Assembly (NCBI GenBank): GCA_040756055.1
Contig: JBFLZR010000002.1
Span: forward strand, 1-64,000
DNA from: Candidatus Zixiibacteriota bacterium
GTDB taxonomy: Bacteria; Zixibacteria; MSB-5A5; GN15; FEB-12
Reading direction: 5' to 3'
DNA length: 64,000 nucleotides
Under the pieces are notes generated by a model that made no database searches, was not told the DNA's origin, and saw only the letters and a list, made by a program, of their open reading frames with translations. Position 1 is the stretch's first letter, and each line of letters starts with the position of its first letter. Below, in pieces: positions 44,847-53,857 of the stretch. Both the position numbers and the translations under genes were made by a program.

Positions 44847-45170
44847 CAGCGTCCCACTTTATTCTAATGCGTTATATCCACTTATAGCGGTATGCCAGTA
44901 CTCCCTTGATGTTTGCCGGAGAGTGCGAGCCACTCAAGGCACAAGGGTGTGTGAATTATTTCACAATAATAACGCTTTGGCCAGAGTGGGGCAAGAGCTT
45001 TTTTCCCGGAGGCGCACCTCTAACCTTAGCCGACTGCCCGGCACACCACGCAGCGCTCGCCGACTCAGGCTAAACCCTCCGGTTTAGTACTTGTCTATAA
45101 GATTACGATTTCGTTTATTGAGTTACACCGATAAAGCTAAAACAGTCCGGTTTGATAGAGGAGTGATGGT
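44847..45170. other. 324-bp divergent intergenic region between iorA and the octahaem cytochrome
   Basis: No gene is supported. It holds a perfect CRP-type palindrome at 44950-44965 and a possible weak iorA promoter (minus strand CTGGCA at 44893-44898, 16 bases, TATAAC at 44871-44876). It also has a small hairpin CTAAACC-CTCC-GGTTTAG at 45070-45087, about 85 bases before the cytochrome start, of unknown role. Confidence 0.6.
44950..44965. promoter_or_regulatory. CRP/FNR-family operator palindrome
   Basis: TGTGA-N6-TCACA matches the CRP consensus perfectly, flanked by GT on the left and AA on the right. If the iorA -10 box at 44871-44876 is right, the palindrome centre lies near -93, a known class-I activator spacing. 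It is also about 206 bases before the cytochrome gene. It could serve either or both; which CRP/FNR paralogue binds cannot be told. Confidence 0.65.
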
Positions 45171-47060
45171 ATGAAGCTTCGCAAGATTCTGCTCTGGATA
45201 TTAGCGTTAATCGTGGCGCTGGCAGTTGTGGCCGCGTTGAACTGGTCCACGGTAATTCACATGATGTTGCCGGCCGACAGCCGCCCCGCGGCCATCGAGT
45301 TCCCCTCAGAAAGCATATCGCAGCAACAGTTGACGCAGATCGGCGATGCCTTGAACTCTGGATTCGGGAAGTCGTTTAAACACGTCGAGAGATTTGCCGA
45401 AGCGGGAATACTTTCCTACGAAGGCCCGAAGACATGCCTTGGCTGCCACAGTGAAATCACTTTTGTCGACGCCCATACACAGGTTCAGCAGAAAATGGAT
45501 TTAATGGAGAACCTGACAACATCGGCGCACTACCTGTTCTTCACCATGAAACATCCGAATGTATACGGTTTCAACGGCAGGCTGGCTGACGATTTTCCGA
45601 TGGGTAAGATAAATCGCCCCTGCCCGAAGCCAGGCTCATTCGCTATGACCGCGTGGGCTGAGATAGTCCCGCTCGAAAACGGCGACACTCTCTCCGAGGG
45701 ATGCGGTCAATGCCACATAGGCGGGCAGTATCAGGCTCCGCTCGGTGAGATGATGCCGTTTTACAGCACCACTGACGAGGAGAAAGATGCTATCGATTGT
45801 CTGATCTGTCACGCGGTGGCGTACGACATGAATCGCAAACAGGTCGTTGTCGATACCAACGGGTTGAAACGATGGGATCAGGATAGATCCATGCGGGCAG
45901 CGGTGTCGGTCACGACACCAACCGCCCAGACCTGCCTGAGGTGTCACCAGCACAATTTCGGAGGCGATATCTATGTCGATGAAGCCGATTCATCGTACAT
46001 GCAGAGCATGGTCAATACCGGAACAAACCGCCCCAGGGTGCTCCATCCCGGCTCGAAGCGCGGGACGCCCTATTCGCCGACATGGGATGTTCACGCCGCC
46101 GCCGGAATCTCCTGCATCGAGTGCCATGTGACCGAGGGACACTATATCGCCAAAGGAACCCATACAACAACAATGATGGCTAATGATCTTCCTGATGTGG
46201 AAATAAAGTGCGAGGGCTGTCACACCCTCCAACCGCACGCGGAGGATGCCGAGCTGGCCGAGTATCTGAACGGACATACCGATATCATAGCTTGCCAGAC
46301 CTGCCACATACCGTCGCTGCATCCCGACAACGCCACCATGCGTGATTTCGACCGGACCGTCTTCGAAGAACACCCCGGAGTCTACATTTATGATGATATC
46401 GTAAAAGAGAACATGCCCGGATCAGGCATAGTCTATCAGTGGTGGAACGGCGACGCCACCTTTCTGGGTAACCCTATCGGTGACAATCCCAACGGTGAGA
46501 ATCTTTACCAATTCTATACCGCCAACAGAGTGTGGCCGGAATATCAGGATTACGACTATGATACCTGGTACGAAGACGTAATACGCCCGATAGCGCAGAA
46601 CGGGCGGCCTTCGAAACTCTATGCCATGAAGAAGTTCAACGGCAAACAGCACATTGACCTTGCCAACATGGGTCCGTTCGGCGGCATGTTCGTGCCGTAC
46701 AACCTTCCAACATACTACACCACGGGTGACCCGGATAAGGCAGCCTCGGCCGAGATGGAAAAAAGCATGATGCCGATGATGTACGGCCTCATGTTTAAAT
46801 ACTACATGATGGACAAATTTATGTCATTTATGGCTGTCGATGGATGGAATATCGACTCGTATGAGGATGTCAGACAGATGAAGAACGTGCAGGCGCGGTG
46901 GATTCCCAATGACGCCTCGCTCGAGATCAGCCATGCTATCCGACGCGAGGGCGCTCTGACGTGCGCGAACTGCCACAACCCGCAGGGCGTCCTCGACTTC
47001 GAGGCTCTCGGCTATAGTAAAGATGATATCGAAGCGCTTATTGTCAACCCTGTTGAGTAG
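45171..47060 (+). CDS. Membrane-anchored or exported octahaem cytochrome c
   Basis: 629 aa. An N-terminal hydrophobic segment (residues 7-24) directs export. Eight CxxCH haem sites are visible: CLGCH (89-93), then CGQCH, CLICH, CLRCH, CIECH, CEGCH, CQTCH and finally CANCH near residue 605. No CxxCK site is present, unlike Shewanella tetrathionate reductase, so it is not a straightforward OTR. A gap of about 230 residues separates haem 7 from haem 8 and could form a catalytic or docking region. A periplasmic electron-transfer or reductase role is likely; the electron acceptor is unknown. GAGGAG lies upstream of the ATG. Confidence 0.85.
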   Translation: MKLRKILLWILALIVALAVVAALNWSTVIHMMLPADSRPAAIEFPSESISQQQLTQIGDALNSGFGKSFKHVERFAEAGILSYEGPKTCLGCHSEITFVDAHTQVQQKMDLMENLTTSAHYLFFTMKHPNVYGFNGRLADDFPMGKINRPCPKPGSFAMTAWAEIVPLENGDTLSEGCGQCHIGGQYQAPLGEMMPFYSTTDEEKDAIDCLICHAVAYDMNRKQVVVDTNGLKRWDQDRSMRAAVSVTTPTAQTCLRCHQHNFGGDIYVDEADSSYMQSMVNTGTNRPRVLHPGSKRGTPYSPTWDVHAAAGISCIECHVTEGHYIAKGTHTTTMMANDLPDVEIKCEGCHTLQPHAEDAELAEYLNGHTDIIACQTCHIPSLHPDNATMRDFDRTVFEEHPGVYIYDDIVKENMPGSGIVYQWWNGDATFLGNPIGDNPNGENLYQFYTANRVWPEYQDYDYDTWYEDVIRPIAQNGRPSKLYAMKKFNGKQHIDLANMGPFGGMFVPYNLPTYYTTGDPDKAASAEMEKSMMPMMYGLMFKYYMMDKFMSFMAVDGWNIDSYEDVRQMKNVQARWIPNDASLEISHAIRREGALTCANCHNPQGVLDFEALGYSKDDIEALIVNPVE

Positions 47061-47071
47061 TGGGACGATTG

Positions 47072-47410
47072 ATGCGTTACAAGTTTAGCAGGTGCTTTGC
47101 CATGGAGCACCCCGACCACGAGAATCTGATTACCTTCTACCGTGATGAGATCGGATTGGACCTGGTAGACAAGGGGGCGCCTCAGGCAGAGTTCGACACC
47201 GCTCCAGTGAGACTTTTTGTCGATCAAGGGGATAAGCCGGCGCTGATATTTGAGCTGATCGTAGACAATCTCGAAGCAGCCAAAGAAGATTTGATAGCCA
47301 GGGGATGCGAAATAGTCCGGTGGGAAGGTAAGGGCAAGACATGCTATGTGCGCGATCCTTTTGGCTTCATGTTTAATGTGTGGGAAGAATCACTGCCCGA
47401 CAAAAGCTGA
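47072..47410 (+). CDS. VOC-family protein (glyoxalase/dioxygenase fold)
   Basis: 112 aa. A single beta-alpha-beta-beta-beta repeat pair: FYRDEIGLDLVD near the start and CYVRDPFGFMFNVWEE at the end, typical of glyoxalase/bleomycin-resistance-type proteins. Metal ligands and substrate cannot be assigned. ATG at 47072 is chosen; a GTG at 47060 overlapping the cytochrome stop is an alternative. Confidence 0.8.
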   Translation: MRYKFSRCFAMEHPDHENLITFYRDEIGLDLVDKGAPQAEFDTAPVRLFVDQGDKPALIFELIVDNLEAAKEDLIARGCEIVRWEGKGKTCYVRDPFGFMFNVWEESLPDKS

Positions 47411-47425
47411 CTTAGATTGAGTGCC

Positions 47426-48610
47426 ATGAAACGCTACCGAAGATCACTCGTTTTGTTTTTGACGTTCGTGATCCTCTTCGAACTGCTGGTGATTCTGGCC
47501 GGAAATTACTTCCGTTCCGAATGGGGACACTGGGGCGACGAATGGCACTTCCAGAACACTATTAAGAAATTCGGCGCAGAGATTTCTCTCGAAACATTGC
47601 GGCACTACGAGGAGATGTCAACACCTCTGCCCTTTGTTGTCTATGCTTTGTGGGGACGGATATTCGGCTTCGATCTTTTCCATCTAAGGATTCTGTCCCT
47701 TATAGTGGCTCTAATAACTTACATTGCTTTCCACCGCCTGCTCTTCATCACCGTCCGGGATGAAACCGTCATATTCTTTGGCGCCGCCCTGCTGGTAGCG
47801 CAGCCTTACATGATCGGTTTCAGTATTTTCGTCTATACCGATATGATGGCAATCCTGTTTCTCATCCTGTCGGTAATAGCTCACGTGCGGCGTCGGTTCA
47901 TTTTATTTGCGGTGGCACTTGCCCTGGCGCTTCTCTCAAGACAGTACATCGCCTTCCTCGCGCTGGCGACCGGCTTGTTCCACATAGGCGAGATTCTCAC
48001 TGTGAAGAAACATCACTCGGTTAAAATGCTGCTTGCCTGCGCGCTATCGCTCGTACCATGTGGCCTGTTGTTTCTTTTCTGGGGAGGCCCCAGTCCAAAT
48101 AGCAGCCTTCGAGCGCGGTATCTCGATCAGGGCTTTTTCTTCCATCCCACGATCCTGAGCCTTTATATCTGTCTACTTTTCGTCTACCTCTCTCCCCTGG
48201 CAGTGATCTATTTCCGGCGGTTCTATTCGAGCTGGAGAGTGTGGCTGCTCGTACTGCCTGTGTCCGCCTACTATTGGTTCTTCCCGATTGGACCATCGAA
48301 ACCGTCGGTCGATGTCGGCATACCTACCGTGGGGTTGTTTAATAGAATTCTGCTAACGGTGTTGCCGGATGCCAGGCTGGTACACGGAGTCTTTTATCTC
48401 TGTTTCTTACTGGCAATACCGATTTTGATCTGGGTGGCGAAGGATCTCGTCACCCGCTACCGCAAAGATAATTTTGACACGGAGCTGTTTTTGAGCCTTG
48501 CTATAATCGCATTTTTCGTGGTGATGCCGTTTTCTTACCTGGGATGGGAGAAGTACTTCATGCCGGTGGTGCCGCTTGTTATTTTGAGAATTCTGATGAT
48601 CGCATCGTAG
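47426..48610 (+). CDS. Polytopic membrane glycosyltransferase (GT-C fold, ArnT/Alg10-like)
   Basis: 394 aa, about 10 helices. After the first helix comes an acidic periplasmic loop WGHWGDEWHFQNTIKKFG, the GT-C catalytic DE-type motif, and a later FVYTDMMAILFLIL, reminiscent of Alg10 (YYTD) and ArnT family enzymes that use lipid-linked sugars. It would add a sugar to a lipid or protein on the outer face of the inner membrane. The acceptor is unknown. It starts at ATG 47426 (an in-frame TTG is 3 codons upstream). Confidence 0.65.
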   Translation: MKRYRRSLVLFLTFVILFELLVILAGNYFRSEWGHWGDEWHFQNTIKKFGAEISLETLRHYEEMSTPLPFVVYALWGRIFGFDLFHLRILSLIVALITYIAFHRLLFITVRDETVIFFGAALLVAQPYMIGFSIFVYTDMMAILFLILSVIAHVRRRFILFAVALALALLSRQYIAFLALATGLFHIGEILTVKKHHSVKMLLACALSLVPCGLLFLFWGGPSPNSSLRARYLDQGFFFHPTILSLYICLLFVYLSPLAVIYFRRFYSSWRVWLLVLPVSAYYWFFPIGPSKPSVDVGIPTVGLFNRILLTVLPDARLVHGVFYLCFLLAIPILIWVAKDLVTRYRKDNFDTELFLSLAIIAFFVVMPFSYLGWEKYFMPVVPLVILRILMIAS

Positions 48611-48630
48611 TTACCTTGAGCCGTGACAGA

Positions 48631-49176
48631 TCACAAAATCGTCTTTATTGCCAGCCCGAATAATATCAATCCGCCGAATATTCCCGCCCCCCGACCGAAC
48701 CTAAGGCCAACTGCTTTACCGAAAACCAGGCCGAGCACGGTCATCGAGGCCGCTACGACACCAATTATCAGCGTTGGATACAGAATCTGTATGCCAACCA
48801 GACCCAGGGTAAATCCGGCCGCGAGAGCGTCGATGGAGGTCGCGAGCATAAGTACAATAAGACTGGCGCCGCGGGTGGGATCGCCTTTCCACGAGCGTTC
48901 ATCCGGGTTGAACTGTTCCCAGATAAGACGTCCACCAATAATAACCAGCACCACCGCCGCCATCCATCGGGCGTAACTGCCTACAACACCCGAAACATAC
49001 TCGCCTATGATCCATCCGACTATGGGCATTCCGAACTGGGCGAAGCCGAAATGCCACGATAGGCGAAACACGGTCCATCGATCTATCCGGCCGAGCTTTA
49101 TACCAACGGCGATGGCGACTGCAAAGGCATCGAAGGCCAGAGCAAATGCGAGAAGTACTATGTTGAATAATTCCAT
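48631..49176 (-). CDS. mntP: Manganese efflux pump MntP
   Basis: 181 aa, six helices in two repeats. The metal-site repeats are ALAFDAFAVAIAVG and MLATSIDALAAGFTLGL, with the conserved Asp residues. It exports Mn(II). No yybP-ykoY-type riboswitch was seen upstream. It converges with the glycosyltransferase gene. Confidence 0.95.
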   Translation of the reverse strand: MELFNIVLLAFALAFDAFAVAIAVGIKLGRIDRWTVFRLSWHFGFAQFGMPIVGWIIGEYVSGVVGSYARWMAAVVLVIIGGRLIWEQFNPDERSWKGDPTRGASLIVLMLATSIDALAAGFTLGLVGIQILYPTLIIGVVAASMTVLGLVFGKAVGLRFGRGAGIFGGLILFGLAIKTIL

Positions 49177-49337
49177 GTCTTTGCGTCAGATCCGATCGTT
49201 ATGTCTCAACAAGTTACCTCGTTTTCCGCTCGACCCAAAAGCCCTACTAAACCACCATTTTCAGGTGCTGGAAGGAATCTAAGGAAAATTTGCTGAAATT
49301 GGGAACGTTTTTTTTGGCAGGTCGTTAAGATAAAAAC

Positions 49338-49364
49338 AATACGAATTAGTATAGATTTCGTATT
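49338..49364. promoter_or_regulatory. Inverted-repeat operator upstream of rrf2-suf operon
   Basis: AATACGAA, 11 bases, TTCGTATT: a perfect 8-bp inverted repeat, 44 bases before the rrf2 start. A plausible -10 box (TAGTAT, 49347-49352) lies in the spacer. The layout suits autorepression by the Rrf2 protein, as with IscR and SufR; direct evidence is lacking. Confidence 0.6.
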
Positions 49365-49407
49365 ATATTTATAAAATGTGATGTAAGCACTTGGAAATGG
49401 TGGATTT

Positions 49408-49929
49408 ATGAGAATATCAGCATTGGAAGAATATGGACTCAGATGCCTTCTGTCGCTGGCCCAGGTTGGACCGGGCGGCCAGTTGTCGATTTCTGATATA
49501 GCCGAAAGGGAGGGTATCTCGGTTCCCTATGCTTCAAAACTGCTATCCCTGCTTCGCAAGACCGGTCTGGTTGAGGCGGTTCGCGGCCGAAGCGGCGGAT
49601 TCAGTATCGCTCGGCCAGCTTCCGAGATAACGCTTTTTGACGTAATCACCGCACTGGGTGGACCGCTCATAGATCCGGATCACTGTCGCAAGTATTCAGG
49701 ACACCTGGACAAATGTATTCACACGGGAGATTGTTCGGTTCACCACACCCTTGTCGGACTGTCTCGACTCGTAAGTGATTTTCTTGGAAAAACGACGCTC
49801 GAATCCATTATGAATGGTTCGTGCCAAAGCGATTTGACCTACAGAGACGGCAGATTTTCAATCCCCGAACCGATCAAAGATCGCAAGCATAGACTCATCG
49901 GCGAATCTTCCGTTGACAAGTCGCAGTAA
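49408..49929 (+). CDS. Rrf2-family iron-sulfur regulator (IscR/SufR-like)
   Basis: 173 aa. The winged helix is at residues 1-75 (LLRKTGLVEAVRGRSGGFSIARP). Three Cys at 93, 103 and 109 in the order C-x9-C-x5-C would hold a [2Fe-2S] cluster, close to the C-x5-C-x5-C of IscR. The C-terminal tail is longer than usual. It heads the suf operon and probably represses it when cluster-loaded. A matching operator lies at 49338-49364. Confidence 0.9.
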   Translation: MRISALEEYGLRCLLSLAQVGPGGQLSISDIAEREGISVPYASKLLSLLRKTGLVEAVRGRSGGFSIARPASEITLFDVITALGGPLIDPDHCRKYSGHLDKCIHTGDCSVHHTLVGLSRLVSDFLGKTTLESIMNGSCQSDLTYRDGRFSIPEPIKDRKHRLIGESSVDKSQ

Positions 49930-49980
49930 AGCGAGAACTGAATTGGAATGAAAGAAGAACAATTAAGGAATAAAGCAAAG

Positions 49981-50751
49981 ATGACAGGTAGAAAACCATT
50001 ATTTGAGTTCAAAGGCCTCCACGTCGAGGTCGAGGGGAAGGAAGTTGTCAAGGGAGTGTCTTTAGAAGTCTACCCGGGGGAGATACATGCTATAATGGGA
50101 CCAAACGGGTCCGGTAAGTCCTCGCTCTCCAACGCCCTGATGGGACATCCCGGTTACAGTATCACCAGTGGCACGGCCCTGTTGAATGGTAAGAATATTT
50201 TGGAAATGCAGCCGGAAGAGCGCTCGCGGGCCGGACTGTTTCTGGCCTTTCAGTATCCTCTGGCCGTTCCCGGAGTCACCGTTGCCAACTTTCTCAGGGC
50301 AGCACTGAAATCTCACCGCGGTCCCGATGCCGACATGAGTGATTTCCGCAAACTTCTCAAGAGCGAAATGGAAGCTCTCTCAGTCGATCAGTCGTTTGCC
50401 ACCCGGTATCTCAACGACGGGTTCTCCGGCGGCGAAAAAAAACGCATTGAGATCCTCCAGATGTCTGTCCTCAACCCCAAAATGGCCCTTCTGGATGAAA
50501 CCGATTCCGGGCTCGATATCGACGCCCTGAAAACAGTGGCGTCTGGAATCAATCGTTTCCACAACGACACCAACGGGTTGCTTCTGGTAACCCACTACCA
50601 GCGCCTTCTGAATTATGTCAAACCGCACCACGTTCACGTCATGATGAACGGGCAGTTTGTCAAATCCGGGGGGCCCGAGCTGGCGCTGCAACTTGAAGAA
50701 TCCGGGTATGATTGGATTGAAGTTGAAACAAGACAGAAAGCAGAGGTCTGA
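49981..50751 (+). CDS. sufC: Fe-S assembly ATPase SufC
   Basis: 256 aa from ATG at 49981; ATG at 49948 would add 11 residues, and neither has a strong ribosome site (AAGGA lies 11 bases before 49981). ABC-type ATPase that powers the SufBCD scaffold. Walker [10 protein letters not shown], signature [12 protein letters not shown], Walker [13 protein letters not shown]. It follows rrf2 and precedes sufB by 2 bases. Confidence 0.96.
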   Translation: MTGRKPLFEFKGLHVEVEGKEVVKGVSLEVYPGEIHAIMGPNGSGKSSLSNALMGHPGYSITSGTALLNGKNILEMQPEERSRAGLFLAFQYPLAVPGVTVANFLRAALKSHRGPDADMSDFRKLLKSEMEALSVDQSFATRYLNDGFSGGEKKRIEILQMSVLNPKMALLDETDSGLDIDALKTVASGINRFHNDTNGLLLVTHYQRLLNYVKPHHVHVMMNGQFVKSGGPELALQLEESGYDWIEVETRQKAEV

Positions 50752-50753
50752 CA

Positions 50754-52187
50754 ATGTCTGAGACCATCAAACAGCAAAATAAAGAACTCAGCAGGCTCAA
50801 TCAGGATTACGCCACCAAGTATGGTTTTCATGATCCGGTTGACTATTTCCACAAAGGCGCAAGAGGCGTCAGCCATGAAGTTGTCGAGATGATTTCGCAG
50901 ATGAAAAAGGAACCGAAGTGGATGACTGACAAACGTCACGAAGCGCTCGACATATTCTATGCGAAACCCATGCCTAAATGGGGCAACACCAAGTTGCTCG
51001 GTGAAATAGACTTTGACAATATCTACTACTTCATGAAACCGATTGAAAACCAGCAGAAGAGCTGGGACGATGTTCCTGAGTATATCAAGAAAACCTTCGA
51101 CAAGCTGGGAATCCCCGAGGCTGAGAAGAATTTCCTTGGCGGAGTATCGGCCCAGTATGAGTCCGAGGTGGTTTACCATTCCATGAAGGAAGACCTCAAA
51201 GAGCAGGGTGTCATCTTTCTGGACATGGACAGTGGCCTGCGAGAATACAACGATATCGTCAAAAAATACTTCGGTACCGTGATACCATCGACCGACAATA
51301 AATTCGCCGCACTGAACACGGCGGTATGGTCGGGCGGCTCTTTCATCTATGTCCCGCCGGGAGTGGACGTCAAGATCCCCCTGCAGGCCTATTTCCGAAT
51401 CAACGCGGAGAACATGGGCCAGTTCGAGCGAACGCTGATTATCGCCGATAAAGGTTCACGGGTGCACTATATCGAAGGATGTACTGCTCCGATTTACTCG
51501 ACCGATTCGCTTCATTCGGCGGTTGTCGAGTTGATTGCCCTCGATGACGCCTATATCCGTTACACGACCATTCAGAACTGGGCACGTAATATTTACAATC
51601 TCGTCACGAAACGGGCCACCGCGCACAAAAACGCCACCGTGGAATGGGTCGATGGCAACCTGGGCTCCCGGCTTACGATGAAATACCCGTGTATTCAGCT
51701 CGTTGGTGAAGGCGCAAAAGGAGAAATTCTCTCGGTCGCTTTTGCCGGTGCCGATCAGCACCAGGATGCGGGCGCGAAAGTCATTCACGCCGCCCCGAAT
51801 ACTTCATCGCGGATCACATCAAAATCCATCTCCAAGGATAACGGCCGCGCGTCTTATCGCGGTCTTGCCAAGGTCCACAAGAACGCCGTCAATTCCAAAA
51901 TTTCGGTCGAGTGCGATGCGCTTCTGATCGGCGAAGAAGCCAGAAGTGATACCTACCCGACAATGGAGATCGATAGCGAACAGGTCCGAGTCGAACATGA
52001 GGCCCGCGTTTCGAAAGTGGCGGAAGAACAGCTGTTTTATTTAACCAGCCGTGGCTTGAGCGAAGACGACGCCCGGCTGCTCATAGTGAACGGGTTCATG
52101 GAGCCGTTCACAAAGGAACTTCCGCTCGAGTATGCGGTGGAGTTGAACAGACTTATTGAACTTGAAATGGAAGGGTCAATCGGTTAA
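50754..52187 (+). CDS. sufB: Fe-S scaffold subunit SufB
   Basis: 477 aa. The core of the SufBC2D complex on which clusters are built. The right-handed beta-helix region includes [22 protein letters not shown] and [18 protein letters not shown], with the conserved Cys near residue 242, and the C-terminal SufC-binding helix region [20 protein letters not shown]. Strong overall family match. Confidence 0.97.
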   Translation: MSETIKQQNKELSRLNQDYATKYGFHDPVDYFHKGARGVSHEVVEMISQMKKEPKWMTDKRHEALDIFYAKPMPKWGNTKLLGEIDFDNIYYFMKPIENQQKSWDDVPEYIKKTFDKLGIPEAEKNFLGGVSAQYESEVVYHSMKEDLKEQGVIFLDMDSGLREYNDIVKKYFGTVIPSTDNKFAALNTAVWSGGSFIYVPPGVDVKIPLQAYFRINAENMGQFERTLIIADKGSRVHYIEGCTAPIYSTDSLHSAVVELIALDDAYIRYTTIQNWARNIYNLVTKRATAHKNATVEWVDGNLGSRLTMKYPCIQLVGEGAKGEILSVAFAGADQHQDAGAKVIHAAPNTSSRITSKSISKDNGRASYRGLAKVHKNAVNSKISVECDALLIGEEARSDTYPTMEIDSEQVRVEHEARVSKVAEEQLFYLTSRGLSEDDARLLIVNGFMEPFTKELPLEYAVELNRLIELEMEGSIG

Positions 52188-52210
52188 CCGACCCGGTTGG
52201 ATATGGAAAC

Positions 52211-53527
52211 ATGAACGAAACAACAAACGACATACAGATATCCGAGGTGGCTTCGGAGCTTGAGCGCGGTCCCCTCTGGCTCAGGGATAAACGCCAGTCC
52301 GCCCGCGAAAGCTACAACAATACCCCCGTGCCCGAGCGCGGTCTACACCTGTGGCGATACACCGATCCGGCTCGATTTGTAATTGATCGCGATATCGTTG
52401 CCGATACGGCCTTCGGCGATAACTACGATATTGTCGAAAAACAAGAACTTGAAAATCTGAGCCAGGGACATCTTTCGGCGCTGGTCACCGATCTTGGCGG
52501 GCGAGACATCAATTTCCACGGTACCGACAATCTGGCCAAGTCGGGCGCGGTCGTAATGACTCTCTCCGAGGCGGTAAAGCGGTACCCCGACCTGGTTGAG
52601 AAGTATATTTACCAGTTGGTGAACAATCAGTCCGGCAAATTTGAAGCTATGAACGGCGCGCTGTGGAATGACGGCATTTTCGTTTATGTGCCGGACGGCA
52701 AGACTGTCGCACAACCGATTCATCTATTGCGCGAATCGGGTCTATCCAAGTCGGCCCAGTTCCCTCGACTTTTGGTGGTAGTGGGTGAAAACGCCGAACT
52801 GACCCTCGTCGATGAGTATGGGGGCGGCTCCACGGATGAAAGCGATGGCAACAGCTACACCAATGGAGCGGTGGAGATTTTCGGGCTTGCCGACAGTCGT
52901 ACCCGCTACGTGCTGCTTCAGCGGCAGGCGTCAGCCGCGACATCATATTTGACACATCGAGCTCGCATCGAGCGCGGCGCTAATATGCTGACTATCGCGC
53001 TCGCTTTTGGCGGATCACTGTCAAAAAACAACTTTGGCGTAATTCTCAACGGTCAGGGAGCCGAGAGCAACATGTATGGTTTGCTGTTCGGCTCAAACCA
53101 TCAGCACTTCGACAACCACACCCTGCACGACCACGCCGCGGGACAAACCCGTTCCGACATAGATTTCAAAGTGGTCCTTCGCGACCGGGCCGTATCGGCC
53201 TACACCGGACTGATCCGCATCGACCGTCACGCGAAAACCTGCGAAGCTTACCAGGAAAACCGCAACCTGCTTCTGAACAAAGGAACTCGGGCCGAAACCA
53301 TCCCGGAGCTTGAGATTCTGAATGAAGATGTCCGATGCACCCATGGCGCCACGATCGGACCTATTGACCCGATGATGGTGTTCTATTTGCAGGCTCGCGG
53401 GATCGGCTATCAGGATGCCGTGCGCATGATCGTTTCCGGGTTTGTCAGTGACACCCTCAAGCAGGTTCCACAGGACCTTCAGGAAAGACTATCAGAATAC
53501 GTTTCACAAAGACTGGAGCACATTTGA
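52211..53527 (+). CDS. sufD: Fe-S scaffold subunit SufD
   Basis: 438 aa, paralogue of SufB: VPDGKTVAQPIHLL, DNHTLHDHAAGQTRSDIDFKVVL with the conserved His, and QARGIGYQDAVRMIVSGFV. It ends 23 bases after a gap from sufB and its stop overlaps the start of the Rieske gene (TGATG). Confidence 0.95.
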   Translation: MNETTNDIQISEVASELERGPLWLRDKRQSARESYNNTPVPERGLHLWRYTDPARFVIDRDIVADTAFGDNYDIVEKQELENLSQGHLSALVTDLGGRDINFHGTDNLAKSGAVVMTLSEAVKRYPDLVEKYIYQLVNNQSGKFEAMNGALWNDGIFVYVPDGKTVAQPIHLLRESGLSKSAQFPRLLVVVGENAELTLVDEYGGGSTDESDGNSYTNGAVEIFGLADSRTRYVLLQRQASAATSYLTHRARIERGANMLTIALAFGGSLSKNNFGVILNGQGAESNMYGLLFGSNHQHFDNHTLHDHAAGQTRSDIDFKVVLRDRAVSAYTGLIRIDRHAKTCEAYQENRNLLLNKGTRAETIPELEILNEDVRCTHGATIGPIDPMMVFYLQARGIGYQDAVRMIVSGFVSDTLKQVPQDLQERLSEYVSQRLEHI

Positions 53528-53838
53528 TGGGAGAGTATATCGATGTCGGGGAAATTGATGATATCCCCAAAGGCAAAATGAAGGCTTTTGAAGTAAATCA
53601 CACCCGTATTGTCGTTATCAATGGCGATGACGGTATTTATGCTCTCGCCGATGAGTGTTCGCATGACTATGCTCCCATCAGCAGCGGTCATGTTCGTCGC
53701 GGAGAGGTCGTTTGCCCGAGGCACGGGGCGCGCTTTGATATCAGGACAGGCGAAGTGAAAGCGCCGCCGGCCGTAGTGGGTATCGATACCTACCCGACCA
53801 GAGTCGAAAACGGGCGTATACTCGTTAAGGTTGAATGA
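53527..53838 (+). CDS. Rieske-type [2Fe-2S] ferredoxin in the suf operon
   Basis: 103 aa. Cluster motif CSHDYAP...CPRHGARFDIRTGE, the C-x-H and C-x2-H pairs of NirD/BphF-type Rieske proteins. It may supply electrons for cluster assembly, or protect it (inference). Such a gene lies between sufD and sufS in several actinobacterial-type suf operons. Start ATG overlaps the sufD stop. Confidence 0.9.
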   Translation: MGEYIDVGEIDDIPKGKMKAFEVNHTRIVVINGDDGIYALADECSHDYAPISSGHVRRGEVVCPRHGARFDIRTGEVKAPPAVVGIDTYPTRVENGRILVKVE

Positions 53839-53857
53839 TCAAGAAGCAGAGGGCAAA

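Noticed and set aside
45070-45087. Terminator or attenuator hairpin before the octahaem cytochrome
   Set aside because: A 7-bp stem with no T-run; too weak to call more than a possible structure.
45171-47060. Octahaem cytochrome as tetrathionate reductase
   Set aside because: No CxxCK haem site is present and the length is greater than in Shewanella OTR, so the specific name is not supported.
49177-49300. Manganese (yybP-ykoY) riboswitch upstream of mntP
   Set aside because: The conserved loop sequences of that riboswitch are absent from the minus strand here.
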